Shown here piece by piece: positions 44,383 through 54,620 of a stretch of DNA of 64,000 nucleotides. The notes beneath the pieces were generated by a model, which saw only the letters and a program-made list of their open reading frames with translations, was not told where the DNA came from and did not search any database. The position numbers were made by a program, and so were the translations under genes. Every line of letters begins with the position of its first letter. Position 1 is the first letter of the stretch. Source of the stretch: Anaspis maculata (lineage: Eukaryota > Arthropoda > Insecta > Coleoptera > Scraptiidae); contig OX421962.1 of NCBI GenBank assembly GCA_949128115.1, forward strand, positions 39,331,745-39,395,744, read 5' to 3'.

Positions 44383-44578
44383 CTTCGTGAGTGCGCTGAG
44401 ATTCCGACAAGAATTATTAATGTGGTAATGAGCTGTTCCTTTTTCCGTTGAACACCATTTCTTTTTATTTTGTATTATGTATGTATTGATAATTTAATTT
44501 TTTCTCAACTATCTGGTAAGGAATCCTATTGTATACCTAAGGTGTAGACAATAAAATTATTATTCTATTCTATTATTC
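44383..44578 (+). mobile_element. 5'-truncated non-LTR 3' end with 14-bp target duplication
   Basis: TAGTGAGGGGTCCC flanks the insert at 44369-44382 and 44579-44592. The insert ends CAATAAAATTATTATTCTATT, that is a polyadenylation-like signal and an ATTCT-type tail, as in CR1/L2-like elements. No coding part remains. Confidence 0.85.
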
Positions 44579-44933
44579 TAGTGAGGGGTCCCGCACTACC
44601 GCATTCAAAAGTCAAAAGGGAAATAAACTGTTGTTCTTCTTACTTTGAGCAAATTGTTATGAACACGAGAACCCAATATTGGTAAATGGGGCTTGGAACC
44701 CGCCAGAACAGCGGATAGCGGTTGTTTTTTTTATATAATTTCTAATCACCTTTGCGCAAATAAAGTTCCTATGAGATGTTTTATTGTTGTATCAAAAACT
44801 CACTGGAGGGGGGGGGGGGCACGATCAGCTCAAAAAGTGACAAAACTGAATAAACGTCGTGAACGCGGGATATGCGAGAACGATACTATTTGGGCCCATG
44901 CCCAAAGACGGCACTAAATCATAAGGTGGATTT

Positions 44934-45754
44934 ATACTCGCGGAAAATAAGAATAAAAATAACAATAAGAATAAAAACAAGAAAATGTTAAAAATTAAAA
45001 ATGTTATTGATTAATCAAGTTACACGGTTAACCTATGTAGAATATGATATTCTACAATGTGTTTTAAAGCCTTCCGTGGCTTATTGTGTTTCCTTCCGTC
45101 AATAACGAGATCCTAGCCCCTCCCAAAAAATACTTATCGCCGCTACTGCCCAAGAAATCGAAGATAAGCCGAACGAGTGACGAACGCAGTCGAGCTTTGC
45201 CGATGACGATGAAGGGCTGCTTTCATGCAGTCCGCAGTACATTGATGTAGCAAAAGTTGCCTGAAACCGTCTGTGTTTGGGTAGGCGAGAAACTCCCACG
45301 GGTTGCTTTGTAACGGCGGTCCAAATGTGGCGCTATCTACCAGTTATCCTCACAAGTTCACATCAGTGATAATTGTCTATTACTGCTATAATTTAGACTG
45401 AGAAGTAGATACCTACACTACACATGATATTAATTTGAAATAATGCGATGTAAAAATTCTTTTGGATACCTACCTATTCAAGTATTATTACAGATTAGAT
45501 ATATTGTATGACACCAAACAAAACAAGTAGGAAGACAACCGCAATAACAACAGCATAAAGCTAAAAACTGTAACTAAAAATTTTGCCGACTGTCATTTTA
45601 ATGCTTCAAGCGACACCTAGGGGCAACGTTTCAAACTATTTCTTATTCTTATTTTTATTTCTGGGGTATAAATGGGCAGTTGCCGTTCTTATTTTTCTTA
45701 TTTTTATTCTTATCGTTATTTTTTTTCTTATTTTTTGCGAGCATAAATCCACCT
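44934..45754. mobile_element. About 820-bp fold-back MITE with AT-rich arms
   Basis: Left arm: AGGTGGATTTATACTCGCGG followed by AATAAGAATAAAAATAAC. Right arm: the inverse, ending GCGAGCATAAATCCACCT. The middle (45100-45300) is more GC-rich with a short frame of no known domain. The target duplication is not certain. Confidence 0.7.
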
Positions 45755-46224
45755 ATAGTCAGAGTACTTTACACACATCCATGGTTTACACGTTGCTAAT
45801 GCCGTGTATATGAGGTGCTTTCCTTTTACCACAAAACTCACTGATCTGGGGTGCGATTCTCGAACGTGTTTGAAAAGTTTTCGTATTCTCTTGGTCCTTG
45901 GTTAACAGGCCGTCGGCCAACCAAGCGGTAAATAAATAAATATAGGGTTCAGTACGGACAACGGCCACACGCAAATTCAGACAAAAAAATTGGCAAACCA
46001 CTCAGAATGGGGTGTATGATATTTCTACTTGCGGATTATTCAGAAATTTGTGGAAAAGCAAAATAAAGAAGGAACAATAACGCTTTAAAATAATACGAGT
46101 TAGTTTGTAGATGTTGTTGTATTGTTGGTTGCCTACCTCACTTCAGTGGAAAATAAGAGTAGGTACGCTACACTTGACCTATATGGCTTATACCAACAAA
46201 ACAATGTTGGGCCGTTGCGCGTGG
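45755..46224. other. Unassigned intergenic sequence
   Basis: No gene or delimited repeat. It contains short frames with no recognisable content. Confidence 0.4.
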
Positions 46225-47370
46225 GCCTGAGAAGGGAGCCCACTCAGCGGTCCACAGCGAAATCAGTCCACAGCTCAGTCCCACCGGAAAAAAGTCCACG
46301 ACTCATCCATCCCCGAGTTCTCCCACCGCGAAGACATTCGCTGCTAAAACGATCCACCGGAAAAAGGTCCACCACGCATTTATCCCCGAGTCTTCGCACC
46401 GATTGGGTCCCTTAACATCCTGTAGAGAAACTTTTTTTAAAAATGGACTTTCAACTTTCCCGGCCATCTACATTTTCAAGGTTGTTTTGTTTGTCAGGGC
46501 GAACATGTCGAAATTTGACAGAAACGGTCAATTCCATTCATAATCCACCAGGTCTGTGGACAAATTGAGCACGACGCTGCATAGAACATCGGCATATGAA
46601 AGGTCCGCAGCATACGCTGACGTCAGATTTTACAATGGGCTTCCCGATGCCATTCGAAATATTGAAAGCCCGAACCTCTTTAAAAAGCGATTGAGGGACT
46701 TCTTAGTCGACAGATGCATTTATGCATCGAACGAACTGTAGCCCTTGTGTTGGGTCGCTGACCTACCAAGATGGGTGGCTTTTTGTTGGTGACTGATGGT
46801 CTGACCGACTGTTTTAATTATATGTTGTTTGTACTAATCGTTATGTGATGTAGTTTACTTTTTTTATATTGACAAATCCTACACCAACTACTTTGTAGCC
46901 AATAAGGAAATAAAGAATTTGATTTGATTTGATTTGATAAATCATGCCACGGCTCAAATGTCCCCCCGGAAAAAAGTCCACCGCTCATTTAGCCACTGTC
47001 ATTATGCCGCCTCTACACCCATTGACATTTCAAAACTAGTAGATGGTCTGTTGAATGTATGTTTGGTTGCATAATTATACTAGCATGTAAAATAACAGCA
47101 GTTTATTTCTATTTCTTGTCCAAAATATTACTCGACAATTGCTCGTTTTCTAATAGTGATCAGTGAAAAGTTTAGAGATGCGAAGAGGTAGAGGCTATCT
47201 GATTTCAAACATACACCCAACTTCATCTAGTTTTGCAATGTCTATGGGCGAAGTCACCTGACAGTGGATAAATGCGTAGTGGACCTTTTTCCGGTGGGAC
47301 GTTTGAGCAGTGGATATCTTCGCGGTGTGAGAGCTCGGGAATAAATGTGTTGTGGACACATTATTCAACA
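46225..47370. repeat. Fold-back repeat interrupted by a CR1-like insertion
   Basis: The left arm (46225-46425) repeats variants of CACCGGAAAAAAGTCCAC and CCCCGAGTCTT. The right arm (46955-47370) has direct and inverse versions such as GTGGACCTTTTTCCGGTGGG and AAATGCGTAGTGG. The middle is occupied by the non-LTR fragment at 46440-46950. Confidence 0.6.
46440..46950 (+). pseudogene. 5'-truncated CR1-like non-LTR: RT C-terminal tail and 3' end
   Basis: A frame at 46556-46741 reads ...ADVRFYNGLPDAIRNIES...FKKRLRDFLVDRC, the conserved C-terminal motif (W/YN.LP..IR...S...FK..L...L) of CR1/L2-type reverse transcriptases. After the stop come about 170 bp ending in AATAAAG and a (TTTGA)n tail at 46917-46938. 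The 5' boundary is approximate. RT and endonuclease are missing. Confidence 0.75.
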
Positions 47371-47819
47371 ATATTCAACTGCAAAGAAACTACAGTTTGT
47401 TTCGTGGTTGTAAAAAGTGTATAAAATGTAGCCGTTATCTGTACCGTACCCAATAAATAACTGGGTTCAGTCCATCTTATATAACATCCTTAGATAGACA
47501 ATGACTTTAAAGTTGGATTGTATGAGACAAGACGCCGCTGAGTGCACTGTGTGAAGAAATTGCAATAGCGGACGGATGCAATTGATACAACGCAAAAACT
47601 CCATGACCGAACAAGTAGATTTGGACCTTTTTTCTCGAAACTGTTAGGTAGGTATTTGATTTTATGAGGTGTTTCAGGGCAGGATATGTACCAAATGTTT
47701 CAATAAAAAGCAGGACGTTTGAAATGTTTTATGATTGAAAATTGCCATTGTTATTTTTGAAGTTACGGAGGGCCGAAAAAAATAAAACTCACGCACACGA
47801 CCGGGAGGGCCGAAGCTAG

Positions 47820-48720
47820 GGATGGCAAGAAATCAATAGTAGCCTTTCCCTCCTCATTTTTTATCAGTATCCATCAGCGAAAAAATTAGATCGCTATTTG
47901 TCTTCGGGTGTCGTTTGATTGAAAGTGGCAGTTTTCTTATTTGGGGGCGGCGACAAATGAGAGGTAGCCTATTTTGCCTAATTTCAAGTAGTTATTAATC
48001 AACGGAAGAATTAGAGCCTCGATTAGAGCGCTATGTATTCGGGTTTGAGAGGAGTTGCTTTTTTTGTGTTATTTGAGAGTGGCGCACGGGGGCGGCGCGG
48101 CGATAAATCAAAAGTAGCCTATCCGCCCTCATTTATAGTTAGCTATTTTCTATCAGCAGAACAATTAGATCGCTAGAACTTTGAGTTTTTTTTTAAATAG
48201 TTGCTTTCAGCTTCCCTTTTTCGTTTGGGGGCGGAAGCTGAAGGTCACGACAAATCAAAAGTAGTCTTTTTTTCCCTTCTCATTTTTAGTCAGCTATCCA
48301 TCAGCGAAAGAATTCGATCGCTATGTCCTTGAGTTTTTGTTTGAAAACGGTTGCTGTGGGCGTCTTTTTGGTTTACGGGCGGTGAAACAAAAAGGTAGCC
48401 TCTATCCCGCCTAATTGTGAGTCATCTATTCATCAACGAAATAAGTAGATCGCTATGTCTTTTGGTTTGGGAGAATATCTCGGAGGATATGCTTTTTACG
48501 CTTTTTTTGTAATCTTCAAGCGCGGCGCATGGGGGCATCGGGGCGGTGACAAATCAAAATTAGCCTATACCTTCTTATTTTCAGTCAATAAGTTATTCAT
48601 CAGCAAAGCAAAATAATTAGATCGCTATGTTTTCGGGGTTATGAGGAGTTACTTAGTTTCATTTCTCATTTCATTTTTTTCATTTCAAGTTGCCTGAGGG
48701 CGATTTTATTATTGTCGTCG
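47820..48720. repeat. Diverged tandem array, 6 units of about 130-170 bp
   Basis: The anchor block TTAGATCGCTATGT or a variant recurs at about 47886, 48023, 48165, 48313, 48445 and 48617. Each is followed at similar distance by GGGGGCGG, then CGACAAATCAAAAGTAGCCT, then a pyrimidine-rich block. Spacing is 137, 142, 148, 132 and 172 bp. A possible seventh anchor (TTAGAAAGCTA) lies near 48913. No open frame runs through it. Confidence 0.75.
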
Positions 48721-49060
48721 GCGCATATTGCAGAAAAAATGTCACCTAGGCATACCGTGGAGAAGACAACTATCGAGTGTATTATCGAAATAATTGAAAC
48801 ACAAGAGGTGTTTCAATATGTTGGCGGTTTTCTCTATGTTGGCGGCGCAATATGAAAATTCAATATAGCCTAGACCGGCCTTGGGAGTGAGAGCTATGTA
48901 TCAGCGAAAAAATTAGAAAGCTAAAGCGTCTGATTTTGAGACCACCGGACACCAGAAGGACAAACTGGCTGTAATAGCGATAAACGCGCAAAAACTTTAC
49001 TTGGTCCTAAAAGCAAAGCCACTCGCTTTGTAAGGTTGACATTATAGCGTAGCACTATTA

Positions 49061-49112
49061 TTTATTATTATATTTGAGTATTTCTACCAAAAATAGACAC
49101 TAATTGTTTATT
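49061..49112 (-). terminator. Polyadenylation signals of AKR-D
   Basis: On the minus strand one AATAAA (49112-49107) overlaps the TAA stop codon of AKR-D and a second lies at 49066-49061. The second is the more plausible functional signal, giving a 3' UTR of roughly 60-70 bases. Confidence 0.5.
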
Positions 49113-50138
49113 AAAATTCCACTCCTTCAAATGGATAATGCGGCATGCCTTTGAGCTCTTCGGCATGGACCACTCTTCCATTGCAATCGAAAGTATCAAC
49201 AACAGCCATATCTTCATCGGTCAATTTAAAATCAAAAATATCGATATTATTCTCGATTCGACCAGGATTCGAAGATTTTGGAATCGGAATCGTTCCGAGT
49301 TGCACCAAATAACGCAGGATAACTTGCGAAGAAGTCTTTTTGTATTTTTTCCCAATTCCGACCAGTTTGGGGTCGTCCAATGACAAAACCGGATCTCCCG
49401 GCTTAGCCCACGGCCTAGTAGGGGATCCGAACGGACTGTACGCTGTTACGTGTACGTCGCGGTCCATGCAAAACTTGATCAGCTTCTTCTGGTTTAGATT
49501 CGGAGAGACCTCGATTTGATTCATTGCGGGTTTTATGGCGGCGTTATCCAGAACCCTTTGGACCTGTTTGCTGTTGAAATTGGACAGACCTATGCTTTTC
49601 GCGAGGCCTAGTCGAACGCATTCTTCCATGCCTTTCCAGGTGTTGACATAGTCGTAATCGATGCCTTTGGCGCCCTTGAAGGGGAGCTGTATGTTGAGTT
49701 CACCTTCGATTTTCTGCGCAACCGGCCAATGTATCAAGTACAGATCGATGTAGGGCAGTCCGAAGTTTTCCAAGGATTTCTTGCAAGTCGGTACGACTTT
49801 TTCGCGCTCGTGAAACGTGTTCCACAGTTTTGTCACTATGAAGAGGTCTTCTCGTTTTACTGTGCCGTCGTCGATTTTGGTTCGAATTCCTTCGCCGATT
49901 TCTTTCTCGTTTCCGTACAACATGGCACAGTCTATGTGACGGTAGCCAACTTTTATTGCGTGTTCAACGACTTTTTTAACTTCACCTGGAGCTGACTAGA
50001 ATAAATTAGTACCTTGAATTGATAATGGTACTTCTTTAAAATATGCTATAGGTATTGGCAACTTACCAGCCACGTCCCCAGGCCGAGCTGAGGGCATTTC
50101 AGTCCATTGTTGAGGATAATTCTGGGTGCTAGTGCCAT
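49111..50138 (-). CDS. AKR-D: divergent aldo-keto reductase, 2 exons, 318 aa
   Basis: Minus-strand exons: 50067-50138 and 49111-49995 (957 nt). It starts MALAPRIILNNG and ends YPFEGVEF. The tetrad is complete: Asp46 (YRHIDCAM), Tyr51 (YGNE), Lys80 (IVTKLW), His113 (LIHWP). The cofactor region reads IPIPKSSNPGRI instead of KSVTKSRI, and the segment after exon 2 differs from A-C, so this is the most distant paralogue. Only the first of the four family introns is present (71 bp); the other three positions are uninterrupted. The family role is NADPH-dependent carbonyl reduction in the cytosol; the substrate is unknown. Confidence 0.94.
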
Positions 50139-50177
50139 GCTTCTGTGAACCTGTAGGTAGATAAAATAAACGGTTTT

Positions 50178-50213
50178 ACTGATTAAACGGAAGCAGGAAT
50201 CAGTGGTTATATT
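50178..50213 (-). promoter_or_regulatory. Possible core promoter of AKR-D
   Basis: On the minus strand AATATAA (50213-50207) lies about 30 bp before an initiator TCAGT (50182-50178), which is 40 bp upstream of the start codon. The spacing is that of a normal arthropod TATA-Inr promoter. Confidence 0.4.
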
Positions 50214-50678
50214 CACTCTATACAAGATATAAAAGTACCTACTCTACACAGCTCTAACGTTGGGTTGTTCTAATTATTATTCACGTTGACTGTTACCAGT
50301 TTGAAGAATTCAATTGTGACGTTTCTTCCAATAACACCATGAATAACATTAACAACAGTCTCTCAGAATACAGTCCGTGCAAAACGCCTATTAACAATAA
50401 TTCCATAGTAACAGCCATGATTGGATGAATCGATCACATGTTCATTAATGATCGATACGCGTAGACCTTGGCGTAGACAGTCGAATTGAATAAAAAGGTC
50501 AAACGAATTCCCATAGAAATGGTTTTTGCTGTAAAATTACTACCATAACTTATGGTGCGATACTCTAAAAAATAACATTCCATAAAGGATACAGGCTTAA
50601 CTGTTACGCTGTTATTACCTAGGCAACAGCCAATGGCCGACAGGAATTTTTTCATAACAGAGCGTTTATGCAATGTTA
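50183..50678. other. Upstream region of AKR-D
   Basis: Apart from the promoter candidate, nothing is supported; there are only short incidental frames. Confidence 0.4.
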
Positions 50679-50817
50679 TAGCGTTTTCGAGTCGCCAGAG
50701 CCGAGTCGGTTCGGCTCTAAAATCGCTATAACTGATTGGCCAGGAATTTTCGAGAACCAATCAAATCCCCTGATTTTAGAGCCGAGCCGGTTCGGCTCTA
50801 GCGACTCGAAAACGCTA
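50679..50817. mobile_element. 139-bp hairpin MITE
   Basis: TAGCGTTTTCGAGTCGCCAG with AGCCGAGTCGGTTCGGCTCT is mirrored by AGAGCCGAGCCGGTTCGGCT and GCGACTCGAAAACGCTA. The flanks are compatible with a TA target. It is non-coding. Confidence 0.75.
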
Positions 50818-50877
50818 TTATTTTCTACAGAACAGCACTAAGTCTGTGGCACTAATAATAAGAATTAATCCCCCACC

Positions 50878-51595
50878 ACCCATCCTGTGATATATCAAAT
50901 TAAAGGTAATAAAATTGTCTTTCCGTGAAACATATTCCTATTTTTTTTTGAAACACCCCTTTGGAGTAAAGTAGGGTGGGGGCGAAGGGGTTGAAGACGA
51001 ACATTTAGACATACGCGTCTCAGATGACCCAGTTGAAATAAAAATCGACCTGTTTCTGCTGGAAAGTCTATTTCTCAAAAATCCGGAGTTTATAGGAGAA
51101 AAAATGTTCCTTTCATTAATAAAGAGAGGATTTCACAAGAGTTTTAAAAAATTTGACTTATGTATTTGGCGGAAAGAGAATTGTATGCGTGCTTTCCACC
51201 TAGCCCCAAGTTCGGTACAGCTGCTATTTACGCATGTGCGGGTGCCAAACGGTGCTTTCCATCTACGTGTTCCTACTCGGTTCTGTGCCGTTCATTGGAT
51301 CACCTAAAATTTTGTGCCACACTATGGAACATGTGCCGTCTGGTGGTATTTGTACCGTCTAGGTGGAAAGCACCCATTGCCTTCAATTTGATGTATCACG
51401 ACAAGATACGTAATGCTGTTTGAAATTTTAAAGTGGGGTGTGGTGGGAGCGAAGGGGTTGAAGATAAAAATTTGGCAGTATGTGTCCTAGATGTCATGTC
51501 TCCCTCGAAACGAGAAAACCACCTGTGCCGGCGTTTTCCTGTGAAAAATTCTGGCGGCGAAAAATCAGGGGTGACAACTTTTCAAATGAACACCC
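50878..51595. mobile_element. FB1 fold-back element, copy 3 (left end lost, M2 nested)
   Basis: The right end, TTTTCAAATGAACACCCTG, and the inner blocks (GATATATCAAATTAAAGGTA, GTCTATTTCTCAAAAATCC) match the 18020-19023 element. The left outer arm is missing. The reading GAGAATT...ATTGCCTTCAATTTGATG is split by the M2 MITE at 51187-51377. Confidence 0.75.
51187..51377. mobile_element. Short MITE (family M2), copy 2, nested in FB1
   Basis: Inverted ends GTGCTTTCCACCTAG and CTAGGTGGAAAGCAC; only a few differences from 42381-42567. Insertion inside FB1 shows M2 moved later. Confidence 0.85.
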
Positions 51596-51726
51596 TGGGT
51601 CAAGTACCTATGTGATGTGCTCGCAATCCCAATATATGACCTCCTTCCTACATCAACGCACATATGACTCATAATAGGTGAGCAACTCCTCAGAAATCTA
51701 AAAAAATACTCTTATTTTTTTATTAA

Positions 51727-51896
51727 AGGTGCGAGTTCAGTCAGCTTATCTAGCCGCAAGTTTTAATTTTAGTCGCAAGCGCAGCGACGCCCATGGGCTC
51801 TTATGAACCAGCCCCCTCAGAACAGCCAATAAGCGATGCAGCGCTTACGACTAAAATTAAAACTTGCGACTAAATAAGCTGACTGAACGCACCTTA
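51727..51896. mobile_element. 170-bp TTAA-type fold-back MITE (complete copy)
   Basis: TTAA flanks both sides (51723-51726, 51897-51900). The arms GTTCAGTCAGCTTAT with GCAAGTTTTAATTTTAGTCG are mirrored by CGACTAAAATTAAAACTTGC and AAGCTGACTGAAC. The window start (1-105) holds another copy. Confidence 0.75.
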
Positions 51897-52309
51897 ATAC
51901 TACCCCAAGAACCCATTTCCACGTGAAGTTACGCCCACGTGTCGAACAGCTGATCCGGGGCAACGTCAACATTTGTCAACTGTTCGTGCCAGTTGTCAAA
52001 ACTGAAAAAGATGACAAGATGTTGTGCAGTCTTCGGTTTTGTGATTTGCCAACAGAAGCTCCAGGTAGAAAGAACAAGCAATTTTTCAGTTTCCAGTCAT
52101 CAAAGACAAACGTGGTCGTGTGCTTTATTGGACAGGATCGGACAAAAATAATTATAGGTGAAGGCTTTGCGACGCACAGTGGTCCATTTCATCAATCTAG
52201 CAGGACAAAAATAAAAAGTACCTACTTTCTCATGAAGATACCCATAAAGAGCTGGACAATACAAAAAAATTATTTATAAAAATTCATCACTTACAAAAGA
52301 GGTTTTTTT

Positions 52310-52328
52310 TGGGGGGGGGGGGGGGGGA
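52310..52328. repeat. Poly-G run
   Basis: About 17 consecutive G, then AGG, directly before the 120-bp tandem units. The length is prone to assembly error. Similar runs occur as C at about 39878-39894 and G at about 55771-55782. Confidence 0.8.
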
Positions 52329-52687
52329 GGATGAAAATTGGAATAACCTGGTAAAATTTTGAAAATTTGGATTCGGATAGTATTCAATCACAAGATTATT
52401 AGAAAAATGATGAAAAAAATTCTCATAATAGAAGGGTCCTTATTAAGGGATGGAAATTAAAATAACCCATCGTAAAATTCTGCAAATTAAGATTCGGGTA
52501 ATATTCAACCGTAAGATTATTGGAAAAGTATTAGAAAAAATCCTCAAATGATACGGGTCTTTATTGAGGAGTGGAAATCAAAACAGAGTCTAGTAAATCT
52601 TGAAAAATTTGGTTTTAGGTTGTAATTATATGCACTAGATTATTAAAAAAAAAAGATAAAATTCTTCCACTGAAATGAACTTTACTG
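52329..52687. repeat. Three diverged 120-bp tandem units
   Basis: Units start at 52329 (GGATGAAAATTGGAATAACC), 52448 (GGATGGAAATTAAAATAACC) and 52568 (GGAGTGGAAATCAAAACAG), spacing 119 and 120 bp. Shared positions include GTAAAATT, GATTCGG, AAGATTATT and GGGTC(C/T)TTATT. The third unit is most diverged. Confidence 0.75.
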
Positions 52688-53644
52688 CAAATAATTGAAG
52701 AAAAAAAACATAATTTCTCACCATCATAATGCGTAACTTACAGGTGATTTACATATGAACAATAGTAGAGGAACAGTTATATCTAGTCTTCGTCCGAGGA
52801 CTCGTCCAACGCCGAAGACGAGCTCTTCTATATCTCCCTTTATGGAACAACTTTGAATGTAGGGTTTTTCACGATTTTTTCAACTTCCGGTGGCAGTTTT
52901 TCCTGGATTTCAAGTTTTTTACTCTATAGCTATTGATGACTGGATCAGAAGATAATAGAGAGTTTGAAGGAGGTCTTCCATCCCTTCAGAATCTTCTTTT
53001 TGGCTGATCCAAATTTCAAAAAATATTTTTCGTCAAATTACACACATATCTGAAAATTGAAATAAAGACCTCAGCTGCAAGTGGCTGCACCCAAATTTTA
53101 TCGGATTCGATAGAGATCAATAAGAGCTACATAATGGTACAAAAATTATAACGGAGTTCCACAGCGTTCGAGCTGTAGGTCCAGCTATAACTGAATGTTA
53201 GGCCATTCTTGCACGGTTGAATTGAAACCACTGCTGAGTCTAAACTAACGTCAACTAAACCCAAACAAAATATGTAAGCAGAAGCACATATATGTACTTG
53301 AGTATTAGTGAAATTCTAGATTTTTTGGAAATCTGTGGGTAATTATTTTAAATCGTTGAAAGAAGGTAACGCGAGAGGGATTTTTTCTTGCGTGTAGTGA
53401 TGTCAACTTCAAATCTGAAGAATAACTAGACTATGGCCATTGTTCTATGGCCTACAGGGTAGTATAAAAAACGAAACTGGCTTCTTTGATATGTCTATTT
53501 TATCGAATACTAAGTTAAACGAGTGTGAAAAAATGTCGATGTTTCCCATTTTTGTCCCGCTAGATTCGTAAAATGGACCACTTTGCGACGGGCAGATTTC
53601 ACGCCGGAGAAACAAAAAAAAAACTCGATTTATTTTGATCATTC

Positions 53645-53690
53645 CATTCTGGATCTATTGGTATGGGGGGAGTTGATGGAACGACTTACC
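53645..53690 (-). mobile_element. Family R retroposon tip, copy 6
   Basis: ATTCTGGATCTATTGG followed by GGGGGGAGTTGATGGAACGA matches the 3' end of family R in inverse orientation; the match fades after about 45 bp. A severely truncated insertion is likely. Confidence 0.55.
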
Positions 53691-54620
53691 CGGACTCCGA
53701 AAAGGCATTCTTATTTCAAACGCAAAATCGGAATTAGAGTAGGTACCTCTATAGGTAATAGAGGTATACTCGAGGGTATACTTATCGTGTGATCAAATGA
53801 TTTTATATTTTAGAAAGGCTGCATGGTATTTTATTTTATCACCGATTTACCCCGATGCCTATACAATATAGTATACATGTAAGGTCGAGTGTTCAATGGA
53901 AAATCACGTCGAGTCGCCTGTGACACCTGAAACGTGATTTTTCATTGAACCGCTCTATATAAGAATTTTACCTTATTGTGTGTTGTTTTGCTTCAAAGTG
54001 TAGTGAGTGGCCTATCTTCCTTCCATTTATTTTAGAAATTATTAAACTATGAAAAACGAACAACTCTTGTTGAAATAGATGATCTGGATGATCAAAGGTC
54101 AACTAAGTAATATAATGTTGTATAAGAGTTGTAATAAGCTAATAAGTGAAGGTTATTGTTATTGTTACGACGACCATCCGCAATATGGTTAGGTAGATAC
54201 AATAGGTACTAAACATAGAAGTACTAAACTTACAGGTGTCTCCAAAAGTACCTACTTATATCGCAGATGAATGATTACTTGATAAAAAAATTATCAAAGC
54301 AGGATGCTCCATTCAGCTACTTACTGTACAGGCTGATATAGTCATAAACAGTGTCATAAACCGAGGTATAAATGAAAGAAATCCGCTTTTTGTAAGTCCT
54401 TTCGGAAACATTCTCTGATGGAACAAAACCGGCGTGTTATCTTTTCTACTCCTACATCACAAGACTTACAGGAATTTTTGAAGACATTTTGTTTCAGAGT
54501 TGATGACTCGGCCTTTTTAGATTATAGAAAATAGAAATTCAATAGGTACCTACCACCTAAAGTACCTAACGTATGATCAAAAACTTTCTAATTCAAGGGA
54601 GGCTGTGGTCGGTTCTGGTC
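53691..54620. other. Unassigned intergenic sequence with a short hairpin
   Basis: The only structure seen is a hairpin at 53890-53950: TTCAATGGAAAATCACGT pairs with ACGTGATTTTTCATTGAA around a 24-base loop. The rest is AT-rich without genes. Confidence 0.5.

Larger units (their letters stand above)
41850..44400. repeat. Large interrupted palindrome (about 2.5 kb)
   Basis: The centre lies near 43335. Inner arms 43015-43300 and 43360-43690 are inverted copies (GCGCGGAGTGTAC, ACTGTCTCCGTTTATTTTGC, CGGGCCCGTTTTGGACATGG). Outer arms 41935-42110 and 43690-43830 pair (ATCCCCCTACA, TTGACGTCTCAAA), and 41890-41950 pairs with 44300-44360 (GAGCTAGCGACGGAT, CAACAAAGCTACAATG). The left arm is interrupted by 42110-43015, including two MITEs, and the right arm by 43840-44300. 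It is probably one large fold-back transposon. Confidence 0.75.
52177..53583. mobile_element. 1.4-kb TIR element, probably hAT-like, non-coding
   Basis: The left terminus CAGTGGTCCATTTCATCAAT, followed by CTAGCAGGACAAAAAT, is mirrored at the right by ATTTTTGTCCCGCTAG then ATTCGTAAAATGGACCACT. GCGACG occurs just outside both ends (52169-52174, 53585-53590), compatible with an imperfect 8-bp duplication. It contains the G-run and 120-bp tandem units and no transposase. Confidence 0.6.

Noticed and set aside
47820..48720. CRISPR-like array
   Set aside because: Units of 130-170 bp with diverged repeats in a eukaryotic intergenic region; no short identical repeats with unique spacers.
49138..49383. 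Plus-strand frame opposite AKR-D
   Set aside because: Antisense shadow of the reductase.
51160..51423. Shared protein-like frame at 51160 and 42262 (ACFPPSPKFGT...)
   Set aside because: Explained by two copies of the M2 MITE with inverted ends, not by coding.
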